A DNA stretch of 64,000 nt. Origin: Coleofasciculus sp. FACHB-1120 (GTDB taxonomy: Bacteria > Cyanobacteriota > Cyanobacteriia > Cyanobacteriales > FACHB-T130). Position numbers and translations under genes: made by a program. The stretch spans positions 1-64,000 of the forward strand of contig NZ_JACJTV010000029.1 in the NCBI RefSeq assembly GCF_014698845.1, in the 5' to 3' direction. Below, in pieces: positions 1 through 7,729 of the stretch. The notes under the pieces were generated by a model. That model made no database searches. It was given only the letters and a program-made list of their open reading frames with translations, and was not told the origin of the DNA. The stretch's first letter is position 1, and each line of letters opens with the position of its first letter.

Positions 1-605
1 GACAGCAATTAAGTAGTCATTACCACTGTCGATGATTTGCTGGATGGTTTTTTTTGGGCGTGTAAGGCATCCATACTGAAACAGACACCTTTGAGTTGTA
101 AAACATTCAACAAGCTTTGCACTGTGGCAATTTCACTTTCCAGACGATTGTGCATGGGTTGTAATCCTACCACCACGCCTTGTTGAATCCTAAATGCCGA
201 TACGACACTAACGAAATCTTGATAGGCATTGTCGTAGTCTTTGACGCTAGCTTTAATACTCTTGCCATCCATCGCTACTTGCTCGCTTAGGGACACTCCG
301 AAGGCCTCGCTTGCCCAAGCATTGAATGCCTTGGTCAATTCCAAAAAGTCAATCCTCACCATCACTCGTCGAATCGTCGAGTAAGATGGTAGTCGTGTCT
401 GAGGCAGCTCCATTAACTCCAGCAAGGCTTTTTGGTGGCGCTCAACAAAGTCTTCTAGCGCTCGATACCCTAAACAATTACTCATTGTCCCCATGAGTAC
501 CAGCACCAGTACTACCCACAGGGGATAGCGTGGCTGGGTACGGAAATCTCGGATTTGTTGCAGATGTTCTATCAGGCTGCTCATTGGAGGGTAGACAACA
601 ACCAC
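1..605 (-). pseudogene. ISAs1-family transposase, N-terminal part, frame broken at an A8 run
   Basis: This is a DDE transposase of the ISAs1 (H-repeat-associated) family. The N-terminal associated domain reads SSLIEHLQQIRDFR near the start, followed by the first catalytic Asp in VAMDGKSIK and the second in FSMDALHAQKK. Directly after QKK the frame is lost at a run of eight A residues (plus-strand T run 48-55), and a stop follows about 14 codons later. Shifting by -1 at the run restores the family sequence TIQQIID-SGNDYLIAV up to the window edge. One A is therefore missing relative to an open frame, or the protein is made by slippage on the A8 tract. A second start, Met at 584, fits the family better than the first one at 605. 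The C-terminal half lies outside the window. Confidence 0.7.
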
Positions 606-647
606 TTCCTCTATTTTCTTTTTTCTCTGTTCAATAAATCAGCCCTG
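1..647 (-). mobile_element. ISAs1-family insertion sequence, one end only
   Basis: The element runs off the left edge. It holds an ISAs1/H-repeat type transposase on the minus strand. Read on that strand, the inner tip begins CAGGGCTGATTTATT at about 647, which fits the CAGGG start I associate with this family's terminal repeats. Immediately outside the tip the sequence changes to a coding fragment of dihydroorotase, so the boundary can be placed from the broken gene. The other terminal repeat and the target duplication lie outside the window, so the exact target site cannot be confirmed. Confidence 0.75.
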
Positions 648-930
648 CGCCCTTAGCACAAGCACAACTTGCCGTGAACAAATCTTCTTTGTGTTCGAGT
701 CCCGGTTCTCGGAAGTGTACCTGCGGATCGATGACTCCCGGCAACAAAGTCAGACCTTAGGCGTCTACCTCTTTATCCACTGGTAAACTATCAGATGCTA
801 GGATTTCAGGTGTAACCCGGATCATTTCCCGAGCCAAGGTTTGCACCTCCCCAACCAAAAATTCACCCGTAGGGAGGAGAATTCGAGCATTGTGAATCAA
901 CAGATAGGGGGCAGAAGACAGGGTAATCAG
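648..930 (-). pseudogene. Dihydroorotase N-terminal remnant (canonical type), cut by the insertion sequence
   Basis: Translating the minus strand gives a clear dihydroorotase N-terminus: LLIHNARILLPTGEFLVGEV, then [15 protein letters not shown] followed by [12 protein letters not shown] and TASCACAKG. It carries the metal-binding HxH and the following Arg of active dihydroorotases. Two lesions are visible. An in-frame TAA (plus-strand TTA at 757-759) falls between DKEVDA and GLTLLPG, and the reading stops at the insertion-sequence tip at 647-648, losing roughly the last 80% of a ~440-residue protein. No clear ATG is seen upstream, and the in-frame TAA near 940 limits the N-terminus. Upstream to 1179 I see no gene. 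Confidence 0.8.
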
Positions 931-1179
931 TTGTTGATGCAGTGGTTAAGTGTGAGCGACAATTGTAGGATGCGATCGCGCTTTATCGTAAGATGGCACT
1001 TTTTTAAACTGAGCATCCGGCAACCGGGCAAACCACAGAAGCTAAATATCTGTAATCTTAGCCGGATATATTTAGACAAAATTTGTACACAATATATATA
1101 GCTAATCATCCGTCTTCCTTAAGATAAATAATTACCTAGGGAATCAATTTCATTCATTTGCTTGAGTGATTAACCGTTT

Positions 1180-1776
1180 ATGACTGACGTGCAGAATCAA
1201 CAACCTGACCTCCAACCCCAACCAAAAGCTGAAAATCCTTTCGTAGAAGGAATTAAAACGATTGGCTTGAGTGCCATTCTGGCTTTTGGAATTCGCTCTT
1301 TTGTGGCGGAAGCACGCTACATTCCTTCGGGTTCAATGCTGCCTACACTACAAATCAATGACCGTCTGATTATAGACAAGGTTAGTTACAACTTCCGATC
1401 TCCTCAGCGGGGAGACATTGTGGTGTTTGCGCCGACCGAAGCGCTAGAAAAGCAAAACTTTCACGATGCTTTTATTAAGCGCGTGATTGGTTTACCTGGG
1501 GAAAAGATAGAAGTGAAAGGGGGACGGGTGTATGTCAACGGGAAACCCCTGTCAGAAAAATATATTGAAGAACAGCCACAGTATACCTATGGGCCGGTGA
1601 CGGTGCCAGAAAACTCCTACCTGGTACTGGGTGATAATCGCAACAACAGTTACGACAGCCACTATTGGGGTTTTGTCCCCCGCGAAAAAATCATTGGTCG
1701 TGCTGTCGTGCGCTTCTGGCCCATTCAACGTGCCGGAGAAGTGGATAGCGCTCCAGCTTATACCAAGGAACAGTAG
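1180..1776 (+). CDS. lepB: Signal peptidase I
   Basis: Type I leader peptidase, which removes signal peptides from exported preproteins at the outer face of the plasma or thylakoid membrane. The 198-residue length is usual for cyanobacterial forms. A cytoplasmic N-terminus of about 24 residues is followed by one membrane segment (about 25-43). The catalytic Ser is Ser52 in PSGSM and the general base is Lys100 in IKRVIGLPG. The family box [14 protein letters not shown] near residue 150 is intact. It has its own intergenic region on the left and is convergent with the dihydroorotase-like gene on the right. It would process the PEP-CTERM preprotein and other exports coded here; that link is inference. 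Confidence 0.96.
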   Translation: MTDVQNQQPDLQPQPKAENPFVEGIKTIGLSAILAFGIRSFVAEARYIPSGSMLPTLQINDRLIIDKVSYNFRSPQRGDIVVFAPTEALEKQNFHDAFIKRVIGLPGEKIEVKGGRVYVNGKPLSEKYIEEQPQYTYGPVTVPENSYLVLGDNRNNSYDSHYWGFVPREKIIGRAVVRFWPIQRAGEVDSAPAYTKEQ

Positions 1777-1869
1777 GAAGCAGGGGCAGATTTCACCAAG
1801 ATATTTGTGCGTCACGAACCCCCTTGCTCAACCCGCCCCTACAGTCAGATGTTTCTTCGGTTTGACTGA

Positions 1870-3132
1870 CTAATTACCCATTACCCAAGTTTGTAAAACC
1901 CGACCCGTCAGCGATCGCCCTAGCCAAGGGGTATTCTCTGAGCGGGATTTCAGGGTTTGTCTGTCCGCTGTCCAGCTCAACTGGGGGTCAAATAAGACCA
2001 GTTCAGCCGGTTGACCGGGCGCGATCGCTGGGGGTTTTTGCTGCAAACACTCCGCCGGATGGGTACTTAAAACCCGCCACAGTTCTAAAGCTGACCACTC
2101 TCCAGTCTCGACAAAGGTGTGCCACAGAAGCGACAAAGCCAACTCTAGACCAATTACGCCTGCGGGTGCTTCGGAAAAGGCGACCGTTTTCTCTTCGTAG
2201 GTGTAGGGAGTATGGTCAATCGCGATCGCGTCTAATACCCCACTCTGTATCCCCTGAATCAGCGCCGCTTGGTCAGAAGAATTGCCCAGAGGGGGTTCTA
2301 GTCGCAAGTTCGAGTCGTAACTGCCTACCGCCTCCGTATTGTGCAATAAATGCATCCAGGTAGTACTCGCGGCGATCGGTAAATTCCGCGCCTTGGCATT
2401 CGCAATTAGCTCAACGCTGCGAGCAGTAGAAACGCGCATGATATGGACAGGGGTGCGAGTAGCTTCCACCACTTCCAGCAAAGCAGCCAGCGCCGATGTT
2501 TCTGCGATCGCTGGGTTTCCTGGCAAGCCAAAGCGAATCGACGCCGTGCCTTCTCTCATTACTCCATTGCCGCTCAAAGCGCGATCGCAAGGCCACAAAG
2601 CCACAGGTTTTCCTAACGGCTGGAGATATTCCAACAGGCGGCGCAGCAGCGCCAGATTCTGCACAGGTTGACCATCTGCAAAGCCGACCACCCCAGCCGC
2701 CGCCAGTTCAGCCAGGGATGTCATCTGCTGCCCTTGAATACCAACAGTCAGCGCCCCCCAAAATTCAATTTTGGATTTTGGATGTTGGATTTTGGCTTGT
2801 TGAAGGTAGGCTAAACCCCCTAAATTGTCGAGAACGGGTAGAGTATCTGGCAAGATTGCCAGTCGAGTAAAGCCCCCGGCTGCTGCCGCATCAACGAGCG
2901 AGGCTAGGGTTTCCCGCTCTTCAAACCCAGGCTCACCAGAGTGGCTATATAAATCTACTAACCCTGGCCCTACGACAAATCCACGACAATCCCGGACAGT
3001 CGTGTCAGCGGACAAGTCAGAAATTTCAGTTTCGACTGCTTGGATATAACCGTCAGCAATCAGAATATCGGCAATCTGGTCGGTTCCAGAAACTGGGTCG
3101 ATGACCCGTACTTGTTGGAGCAGTTCATTCAT
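1870..3132 (-). CDS. Dihydroorotase-like amidohydrolase with degenerate metal site
   Basis: A member of the dihydroorotase family of amidohydrolases (pyrimidine synthesis), about 420 residues. The start is taken at MNELLQQVRV, because the upstream in-frame extension is made of GAGTTTT heptad repeats. The metal-site motif DPHVHFREPG of active enzymes is here DLYSHSGEPG, so the first His and the substrate Arg are lost. The later TPHHL-type motif reads TTWMHLLHN and the ATDHAPH-type motif reads AIDHTPYT. Fold motifs such as LEPPLGN and GVIGLELAL remain. This points to a non-catalytic dihydroorotase-like protein, as known for PyrC' partners of aspartate transcarbamoylase in some bacteria; that role here is inference. 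Residues around KIQHPKSKI are coded by four TTGGATT-type heptads (2771-2798). Confidence 0.85.
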   Translation of the reverse strand: MNELLQQVRVIDPVSGTDQIADILIADGYIQAVETEISDLSADTTVRDCRGFVVGPGLVDLYSHSGEPGFEERETLASLVDAAAAGGFTRLAILPDTLPVLDNLGGLAYLQQAKIQHPKSKIEFWGALTVGIQGQQMTSLAELAAAGVVGFADGQPVQNLALLRRLLEYLQPLGKPVALWPCDRALSGNGVMREGTASIRFGLPGNPAIAETSALAALLEVVEATRTPVHIMRVSTARSVELIANAKARNLPIAASTTWMHLLHNTEAVGSYDSNLRLEPPLGNSSDQAALIQGIQSGVLDAIAIDHTPYTYEEKTVAFSEAPAGVIGLELALSLLWHTFVETGEWSALELWRVLSTHPAECLQQKPPAIAPGQPAELVLFDPQLSWTADRQTLKSRSENTPWLGRSLTGRVLQTWVMGN

Positions 3133-3141
3133 AATCGTTTC

Positions 3142-3169
3142 GAGTTTTGAGTTTTGAGTTTTGAGATAA
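3142..3169 (+). repeat. Heptanucleotide tandem repeat (GAGTTTT)
   Basis: Three perfect GAGTTTT units and one variant lie just upstream of the dihydroorotase-like gene. They are typical of the short tandemly repeated repetitive sequences of cyanobacteria. They extend the reading frame of the neighbouring gene by chance and are the reason for choosing its internal start. Confidence 0.85.
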
Positions 3170-3211
3170 AAAGTTTCTTCATTCAAAACTCAAAATTCAT
3201 AACTCATCACT

Positions 3212-4582
3212 CTACAATGCACCGGCAGCCGTTTGATCGAGAACGCCCCCACCTAAGTGAGTTGTGACATTCATTGCTTGCAGCACCGGCGTACTTTCTG
3301 GCCCTTGAAGATAGTCGATGACCGTCACTGCCCCGTTCCCCTGCTTAATGCTCCAGAAATTTTCTGGATTTAAACCCAAAAGGTAGCAGAGTAAGACTTT
3401 GTTCGTGGCGTCGTGAGCAACCACCAAACCTGTTTTCGGTCGATCTCCAGAATAAGACGAGACGATGTCTTGCCAAGCTGCGATCGCTCTATCCCAAACT
3501 TGTTGCAAGTTTTCTCCTTCTGGCATCTGCACTGTCTGCGGAAACTCTCGCCACTGTTGCAGCATTCCTGGATACGACAGCTCAATTTCTTCTTCAAATT
3601 TTCCTTCCCACAGCCCGTGACCAATTTCTGCCAAAGGTGCCTGTAGTTCAATCTGGACGTTAGGGTGATATTTCAGAATAATTTCGGCTGTTTCCTTGGG
3701 ACGCAGCATCGGGCTTGTTACCGCAAAGTCAATCGGCACATCTTTGAGAAACTCCGCCGCCTTCCGGGCTTGTTCTCGACCGTTATCGTTGAGGGGCACA
3801 TCAATTTGCCCTTGAAAGCGTTTCTGGCGATTCCAGTCGGTTTCCCCGTGGCGTACCAGCAACAAACGGAGTCCGCGATGACCCGGACGCGGCTTTGGCA
3901 GCACTTCTCCCACATGGGCAGTGAGATTCATCGACTCTAATTGCGCCGGTTTGCCCCAACCAGCGGCAAAATTTAGCACGCTGATGCCGCAATTCGACTG
4001 TTGAATCGAATGGTAGCGCTGTGGCGATATTCCAATTGCCGTACTGAGCAAAGCCCGGTTGATGCCGTTATGCCCCACAATGAGAATCGTCTCTCCCGCA
4101 TGGCGGGATAAAGTTTCCTGCCAGAATTGCCGCGCTTGCTCGTAGATGGCTAAGACTGGGAAGTGTTCTTTTAGTCCCTCTGGCGTCGGGACGCTCATCC
4201 GAAATTCCTGGGGACGCTCATGCCAACATTGGTAATCTTCAGGAAATTTCTCCTGCACTTCCACGGAAAGCATTTTCTGCCAAAGGGGTAAATCGATTTC
4301 CATCAAGTTATCTGACGCTGTTAAGGGGGCCGGCGTCGCCAAACTGGATTGAACGATCTCTGCGGTTGCTTTCGCCCGTTGCAGGGGGCTACTGTAAATC
4401 GCATCAATTTTCAAGTTACTCAGAGTAGCGCCAAGTTGACGGGCAGTCGCGCGACCTTTTTCCGTCAAAATTGATTCATCACAGCGGCCCTGAATTCTAC
4501 GCTCACTGTTATAGCTGCTCTGACCATGACGCACGAGAATGACTCGAGTATTCAGGGTGATATCCTCCGTGGAAACTAGCAC
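3212..4582 (-). CDS. Histidine phosphatase family protein with two tandem phosphoglycerate-mutase-like domains
   Basis: A 456-residue protein with two complete histidine-phosphatase domains. The first begins TRVILVRHGQSSYN with Arg-His-Gly near residue 20 and its second His in ILIVGHNG. The second begins LRLLLVRHGETDWN near residue 240, with the second His in LVVAHDA. Both catalytic His residues are therefore present in each half. Family members act as phosphoglycerate mutases, alpha-ribazole phosphatases or metal-independent phosphoserine phosphatases; the sequence alone does not decide which. The start is a GTG at 4582. It lies 80 bases downstream of the dihydroorotase-like start on the same strand, with heptad repeats between, so co-transcription is possible. 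Confidence 0.9.
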   Translation of the reverse strand: MLVSTEDITLNTRVILVRHGQSSYNSERRIQGRCDESILTEKGRATARQLGATLSNLKIDAIYSSPLQRAKATAEIVQSSLATPAPLTASDNLMEIDLPLWQKMLSVEVQEKFPEDYQCWHERPQEFRMSVPTPEGLKEHFPVLAIYEQARQFWQETLSRHAGETILIVGHNGINRALLSTAIGISPQRYHSIQQSNCGISVLNFAAGWGKPAQLESMNLTAHVGEVLPKPRPGHRGLRLLLVRHGETDWNRQKRFQGQIDVPLNDNGREQARKAAEFLKDVPIDFAVTSPMLRPKETAEIILKYHPNVQIELQAPLAEIGHGLWEGKFEEEIELSYPGMLQQWREFPQTVQMPEGENLQQVWDRAIAAWQDIVSSYSGDRPKTGLVVAHDATNKVLLCYLLGLNPENFWSIKQGNGAVTVIDYLQGPESTPVLQAMNVTTHLGGGVLDQTAAGAL

Positions 4583-4807
4583 TGCAAAGACAGCAGCCTA
4601 CATCTTCTCGTTCGCTGGCTCAGCTTTTGAAGAATTAGGTCGGCTCTGCCTCAGTTTGGTAAGGTAAAGTTCCCCTAATGCTCTAGGCAAGAAATCTACG
4701 CCCATCATCAAGAGCAAAAAGGTTCAGGAGAATTTTAACCTGTCCCGGACACGCATCTAAGATATTCCTCATAGGTGCCGTGACACTAAGAGCCTACAGG
4801 AGTTTTC

Positions 4808-6352
4808 ATGACAATTAAGCGGTTGCTTTTGGGATTGCTGACAATTTTGGCTTTGTTTCTGATTACCCACTCATTACTGGATAGCTGGAATCAGCCTCAG
4901 ATTCAAGGTCGCCTGGAACTGTACCAAACGAATTTGTTACTCCAAGCGAGTGAGTGGCAGGGCGACAAAGCTGGTGATGCCAATTTAACAAACGCCCGGA
5001 ACGCTCTTTTAGGTGAAGACCCTTTAAAAACTGCCCAAAAGCAGTATGACGAAGCGCGTTCGGAGGATCGAGCCACTCTGGAAAAGCTACAAGGGCAGCT
5101 CGAAAAGCTGAAATCGGAAGCCGATGTGAATCCAGATACAGCCAAATCACCGCAGCCATTGCAGGCGTCAATCAAGAAGGTAAAACAGCTGATTGCTGAG
5201 CTTGACTTGCGGTTTGGAATTTTACAAGCGCAACAAGGACAAACAGACGCGGCGATTAAAACTTGGACGGAATTAATTAATCAGTCTAAACAGGAAGCGT
5301 CGAGCGAGTTACAAACTAAGCCAGCGGCGGTTTTGGTAGGACTTTGGAGCAATCCACCCAGCCTGATGTTGGATGCCCAGTCGCAGATTCAACAGCATTT
5401 AGACGGCTGGTTCCGCGATCGCGCTTTGAAAAAACTCTACCAAGTACAAGAGCGTCAGGAGGCGCTGGCGGCACTCCAGGCGCGAGAACAGGAACGCGCT
5501 GAAGCTGCAATTGTAAAATTAGCGATTGTCGGAGCAATCCCCCTAGCAGGAGTATTGATGGGATTAGGATTGCTGATTTTCCTGGTAATGGGAGTGCTAA
5601 TTAAGGGAAAAGAAGCCATCCTTGCTCAAAATGGCGATGTCCCCTGGACAACCCCTTGGAATGCCGAAATTATTTGGCAGGTGTTCGTTGTGGGTTTTTT
5701 CTTTATCGGTCAATTTCTGCTGCCGCTCTTTTTTAGCTTACTGCCGCTAAACCGAGCCAGCTTTGATATTCGGACACAAGCTGCTTTTGTTCTAGTGAGT
5801 TACGCAACATTGGCATTTGAGTGTCTGCTGGTTCTGTATTTATCCATCCGCTCTTTTTTACCGTTGCCAGAAGGTTGGTTTCGATTCAATTGGCGGGGAA
5901 ACTGGATTCTTTGGGGATTGGGCGGCTATTTAGTAGCGCTTCCTCTAGTGATTGTGGTGTCGCTGCTTAACCAAAAGCTGTGGCAAGGACAGGGGGGCAG
6001 TAATCCGCTTTTACCGATTGCTCTAGAGGGGCAAGATAGCGTGGCGCTGGCGATCTTTTTCTTGACGGCGGCGGTGGCGGCACCGTTGTTTGAGGAGTTC
6101 TTGTTTCGCGGTTTTCTGTTGCCGTCTCTCACTCGTTATATGCCCGTTTGGGGAGCGATCGCGCTCAGTAGCTTGTTTTTTGCAATTGTTCACCTGAATC
6201 TATCAGAAATCTTACCCCTGGCAACTTTGGGGATGGTTTTGGGAGTGGTTTATACGCGATCGCGCAACCTCCTTGCACCGATGCTCCTCCACTCTCTTTG
6301 GAATGGCGGCACTTTGCTGAGTCTTTTCCTCTTGGGTAGTGGATCTGCCTAA
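4808..6352 (+). CDS. CPBP family intramembrane metalloprotease
   Basis: A 514-residue membrane protein of the CPBP (CAAX protease/bacteriocin-processing, Abi) family. It has an N-terminal membrane anchor (residues 5-23), a charged helical extracytoplasmic stretch (about 70-135) and, from about residue 240, a bundle of membrane helices. The catalytic motifs are FEEFLFRG (Glu-Glu near 428), a His in IVHLNLSE (near 461) and a His in MLLHSLWNG (near 495). The start has a good ribosome site (CAGGAG at about 4797). Cyanobacterial members are long like this one; the substrate is unknown. Confidence 0.9.
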   Translation: MTIKRLLLGLLTILALFLITHSLLDSWNQPQIQGRLELYQTNLLLQASEWQGDKAGDANLTNARNALLGEDPLKTAQKQYDEARSEDRATLEKLQGQLEKLKSEADVNPDTAKSPQPLQASIKKVKQLIAELDLRFGILQAQQGQTDAAIKTWTELINQSKQEASSELQTKPAAVLVGLWSNPPSLMLDAQSQIQQHLDGWFRDRALKKLYQVQERQEALAALQAREQERAEAAIVKLAIVGAIPLAGVLMGLGLLIFLVMGVLIKGKEAILAQNGDVPWTTPWNAEIIWQVFVVGFFFIGQFLLPLFFSLLPLNRASFDIRTQAAFVLVSYATLAFECLLVLYLSIRSFLPLPEGWFRFNWRGNWILWGLGGYLVALPLVIVVSLLNQKLWQGQGGSNPLLPIALEGQDSVALAIFFLTAAVAAPLFEEFLFRGFLLPSLTRYMPVWGAIALSSLFFAIVHLNLSEILPLATLGMVLGVVYTRSRNLLAPMLLHSLWNGGTLLSLFLLGSGSA

Positions 6353-6465
6353 TGTTTCCTGGCGCTCATTGTTAAGAAGAATCAATGCTTTCCGTCTTGT
6401 GATAGATGCGTTACTCAAGTGGGAACACTAAGAGCGGAAAGCAAATTTTTCAAGGGTTCACACAA

Positions 6466-6729
6466 ATGACGAATGGAAACTCTACTGATGCCAGCAAAAA
6501 AATCGCCGCTGGAGTCTGCGGCATTCTTATCGGGGCTTTAGGTATCCATAAGTTTGTTCTTGGCTACAACACAGAAGGCATCATCATGTTGCTGGTTAGC
6601 CTGCTTACTTGTGGAATTGGTGCGCCAATTATGGGAATTATTGGTTTAATCGAGGGAATAATTTATTTGACAAAATCTGACGAAGAATTCGTCAGCACTT
6701 ACCTTGTTAGCAAGAAAGGTTGGTTTTAG
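6466..6729 (+). CDS. TM2 domain-containing small membrane protein
   Basis: An 87-residue protein with two hydrophobic helices joined by a short loop. The TM2-domain signature is seen in GALGIHKFVLGYNTEGI, then LLTCGIGAPIMGIIGLIEGI. I start at the ATG at 6466, because the frame before it (from 6406) does not resemble the family. TM2 proteins are small, often of unknown function, and frequently sit beside DUF2752 proteins, as here: the next gene follows after 48 bases on the same strand. Confidence 0.85.
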   Translation: MTNGNSTDASKKIAAGVCGILIGALGIHKFVLGYNTEGIIMLLVSLLTCGIGAPIMGIIGLIEGIIYLTKSDEEFVSTYLVSKKGWF

Positions 6730-6777
6730 AGCGACCCCTGCGAACGTGCTTGGGTAGATGCTAGCTTAACTTGAGCC

Positions 6778-7254
6778 ATGTCTAAACTATCTCGCTCTAA
6801 TCTGTCTAGCAATGCTCGACAGATTCGCTGGTTGATATTAGGAATATGTTCAGCACCTCTAGTAGGAACCTACTTTTATAACCAAGGATATAAAGTAACG
6901 TTCCTGGTTTGCCCAATTCGGCACTTTACGGGGATTCCTTGTCCTACCTGTGGCATGACTCGGTCTTTTATGGCAATTGTGCGAGGAGATTGGAGCTGCG
7001 CCTTAGCAGAACACCTGTTCGGCCCAGTTTTATTCGCTGCCTTTTTGATTGCAACAGTTCATATTACACTTGAACTAATCGCGGGACGTAAAATCGCCGC
7101 CTTGTATGTTCAAATACTGAGGAACCGAAAGCTACAGGTGCTGAGCTTACTTCTAGTTTTAAGCTACCATGCGTTGCGATTGTATTATTTATCAAAGTCT
7201 GGAGAGCTGTATGTCGCCTTGGTTCATTCACCCTTGGGTCAGCTAATTTTTTGA
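6778..7254 (+). CDS. DUF2752 domain-containing membrane protein
   Basis: A 158-residue membrane protein. The DUF2752 core is visible as CPIRHFTGIPCPTCGMTR (residues about 45-62), a Cys-rich loop entering a membrane helix. Hydrophobic segments precede it (about 22-40) and follow it (about 80-100 and 118-135). The biochemical role of the family is not known. It follows the TM2 gene closely and probably shares its transcript. An alternative view is that the Cys pairs bind metal or form a disulfide; nothing in the sequence decides this. Confidence 0.85.
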   Translation: MSKLSRSNLSSNARQIRWLILGICSAPLVGTYFYNQGYKVTFLVCPIRHFTGIPCPTCGMTRSFMAIVRGDWSCALAEHLFGPVLFAAFLIATVHITLELIAGRKIAALYVQILRNRKLQVLSLLLVLSYHALRLYYLSKSGELYVALVHSPLGQLIF

Positions 7255-7415
7255 GGAATTCATGATTTTTAAAAAAGTTTAACTTTTAGGTCAAATTATT
7301 GGTTATCGCTTATTTTTATTCTGTTGTTTTTGCAACGATTAATCTAACAGAATAGGGTGATAATTTATTCATTTTTAAATTAGGTTTTTTCTGTAAATCC
7401 TTCTTCTGAGCTAAT

Positions 7416-7598
7416 ATGCTAATACGCAAACCCAAAAAACTGATTTTCCCCCTGTTCTTAGCTTTGTTAGGCATGGGATATTTCGGTGCCCTGTCTAGCT
7501 TGGAGATTAACTTCTTCTTTAGGGGCTATGCCGCGCTCATGCCAATGCAGGCTGTAGCACTGGTCTACGTGATGTATCTTCGCTGGAGTAGCCGTTAA
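7416..7598 (+). CDS. Small two-helix membrane protein
   Basis: A 60-residue protein that is almost entirely two hydrophobic helices (about 9-28 and 37-55), with a basic N-terminus (RKPKK) and a basic end (RWSSR). It is probably inserted in the membrane with both ends inside. I do not recognise a family. Evidence for coding is the clean membrane-protein composition, an ATG start and the intergenic spacing on both sides; there is no homology I can name. Confidence 0.6.
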   Translation: MLIRKPKKLIFPLFLALLGMGYFGALSSLEINFFFRGYAALMPMQAVALVYVMYLRWSSR

Positions 7599-7729
7599 CC
7601 GTTTGCGGGTAACTAACTTAAAAAAGATTAAGAATTTTTGCGCGATCGCTCGGACTTTCGCCTACCCTCAAAATAGAGACGCTAGAACAGTCTGGCGTTG
7701 AGGTGTCGTGGAAAGTCCCAAGATTCTCT

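Noticed and set aside
690-706. GTTCGAGTCCCGG resembling a tRNA T-loop
   Set aside because: It lies inside the dihydroorotase motif REPGLEH of the pseudogene, and no acceptor or anticodon stem can be built around it.
841-1101. 86-codon open frame on the plus strand
   Set aside because: It overlaps the dihydroorotase remnant in antisense, has no protein-like character and ends in AT-rich DNA.
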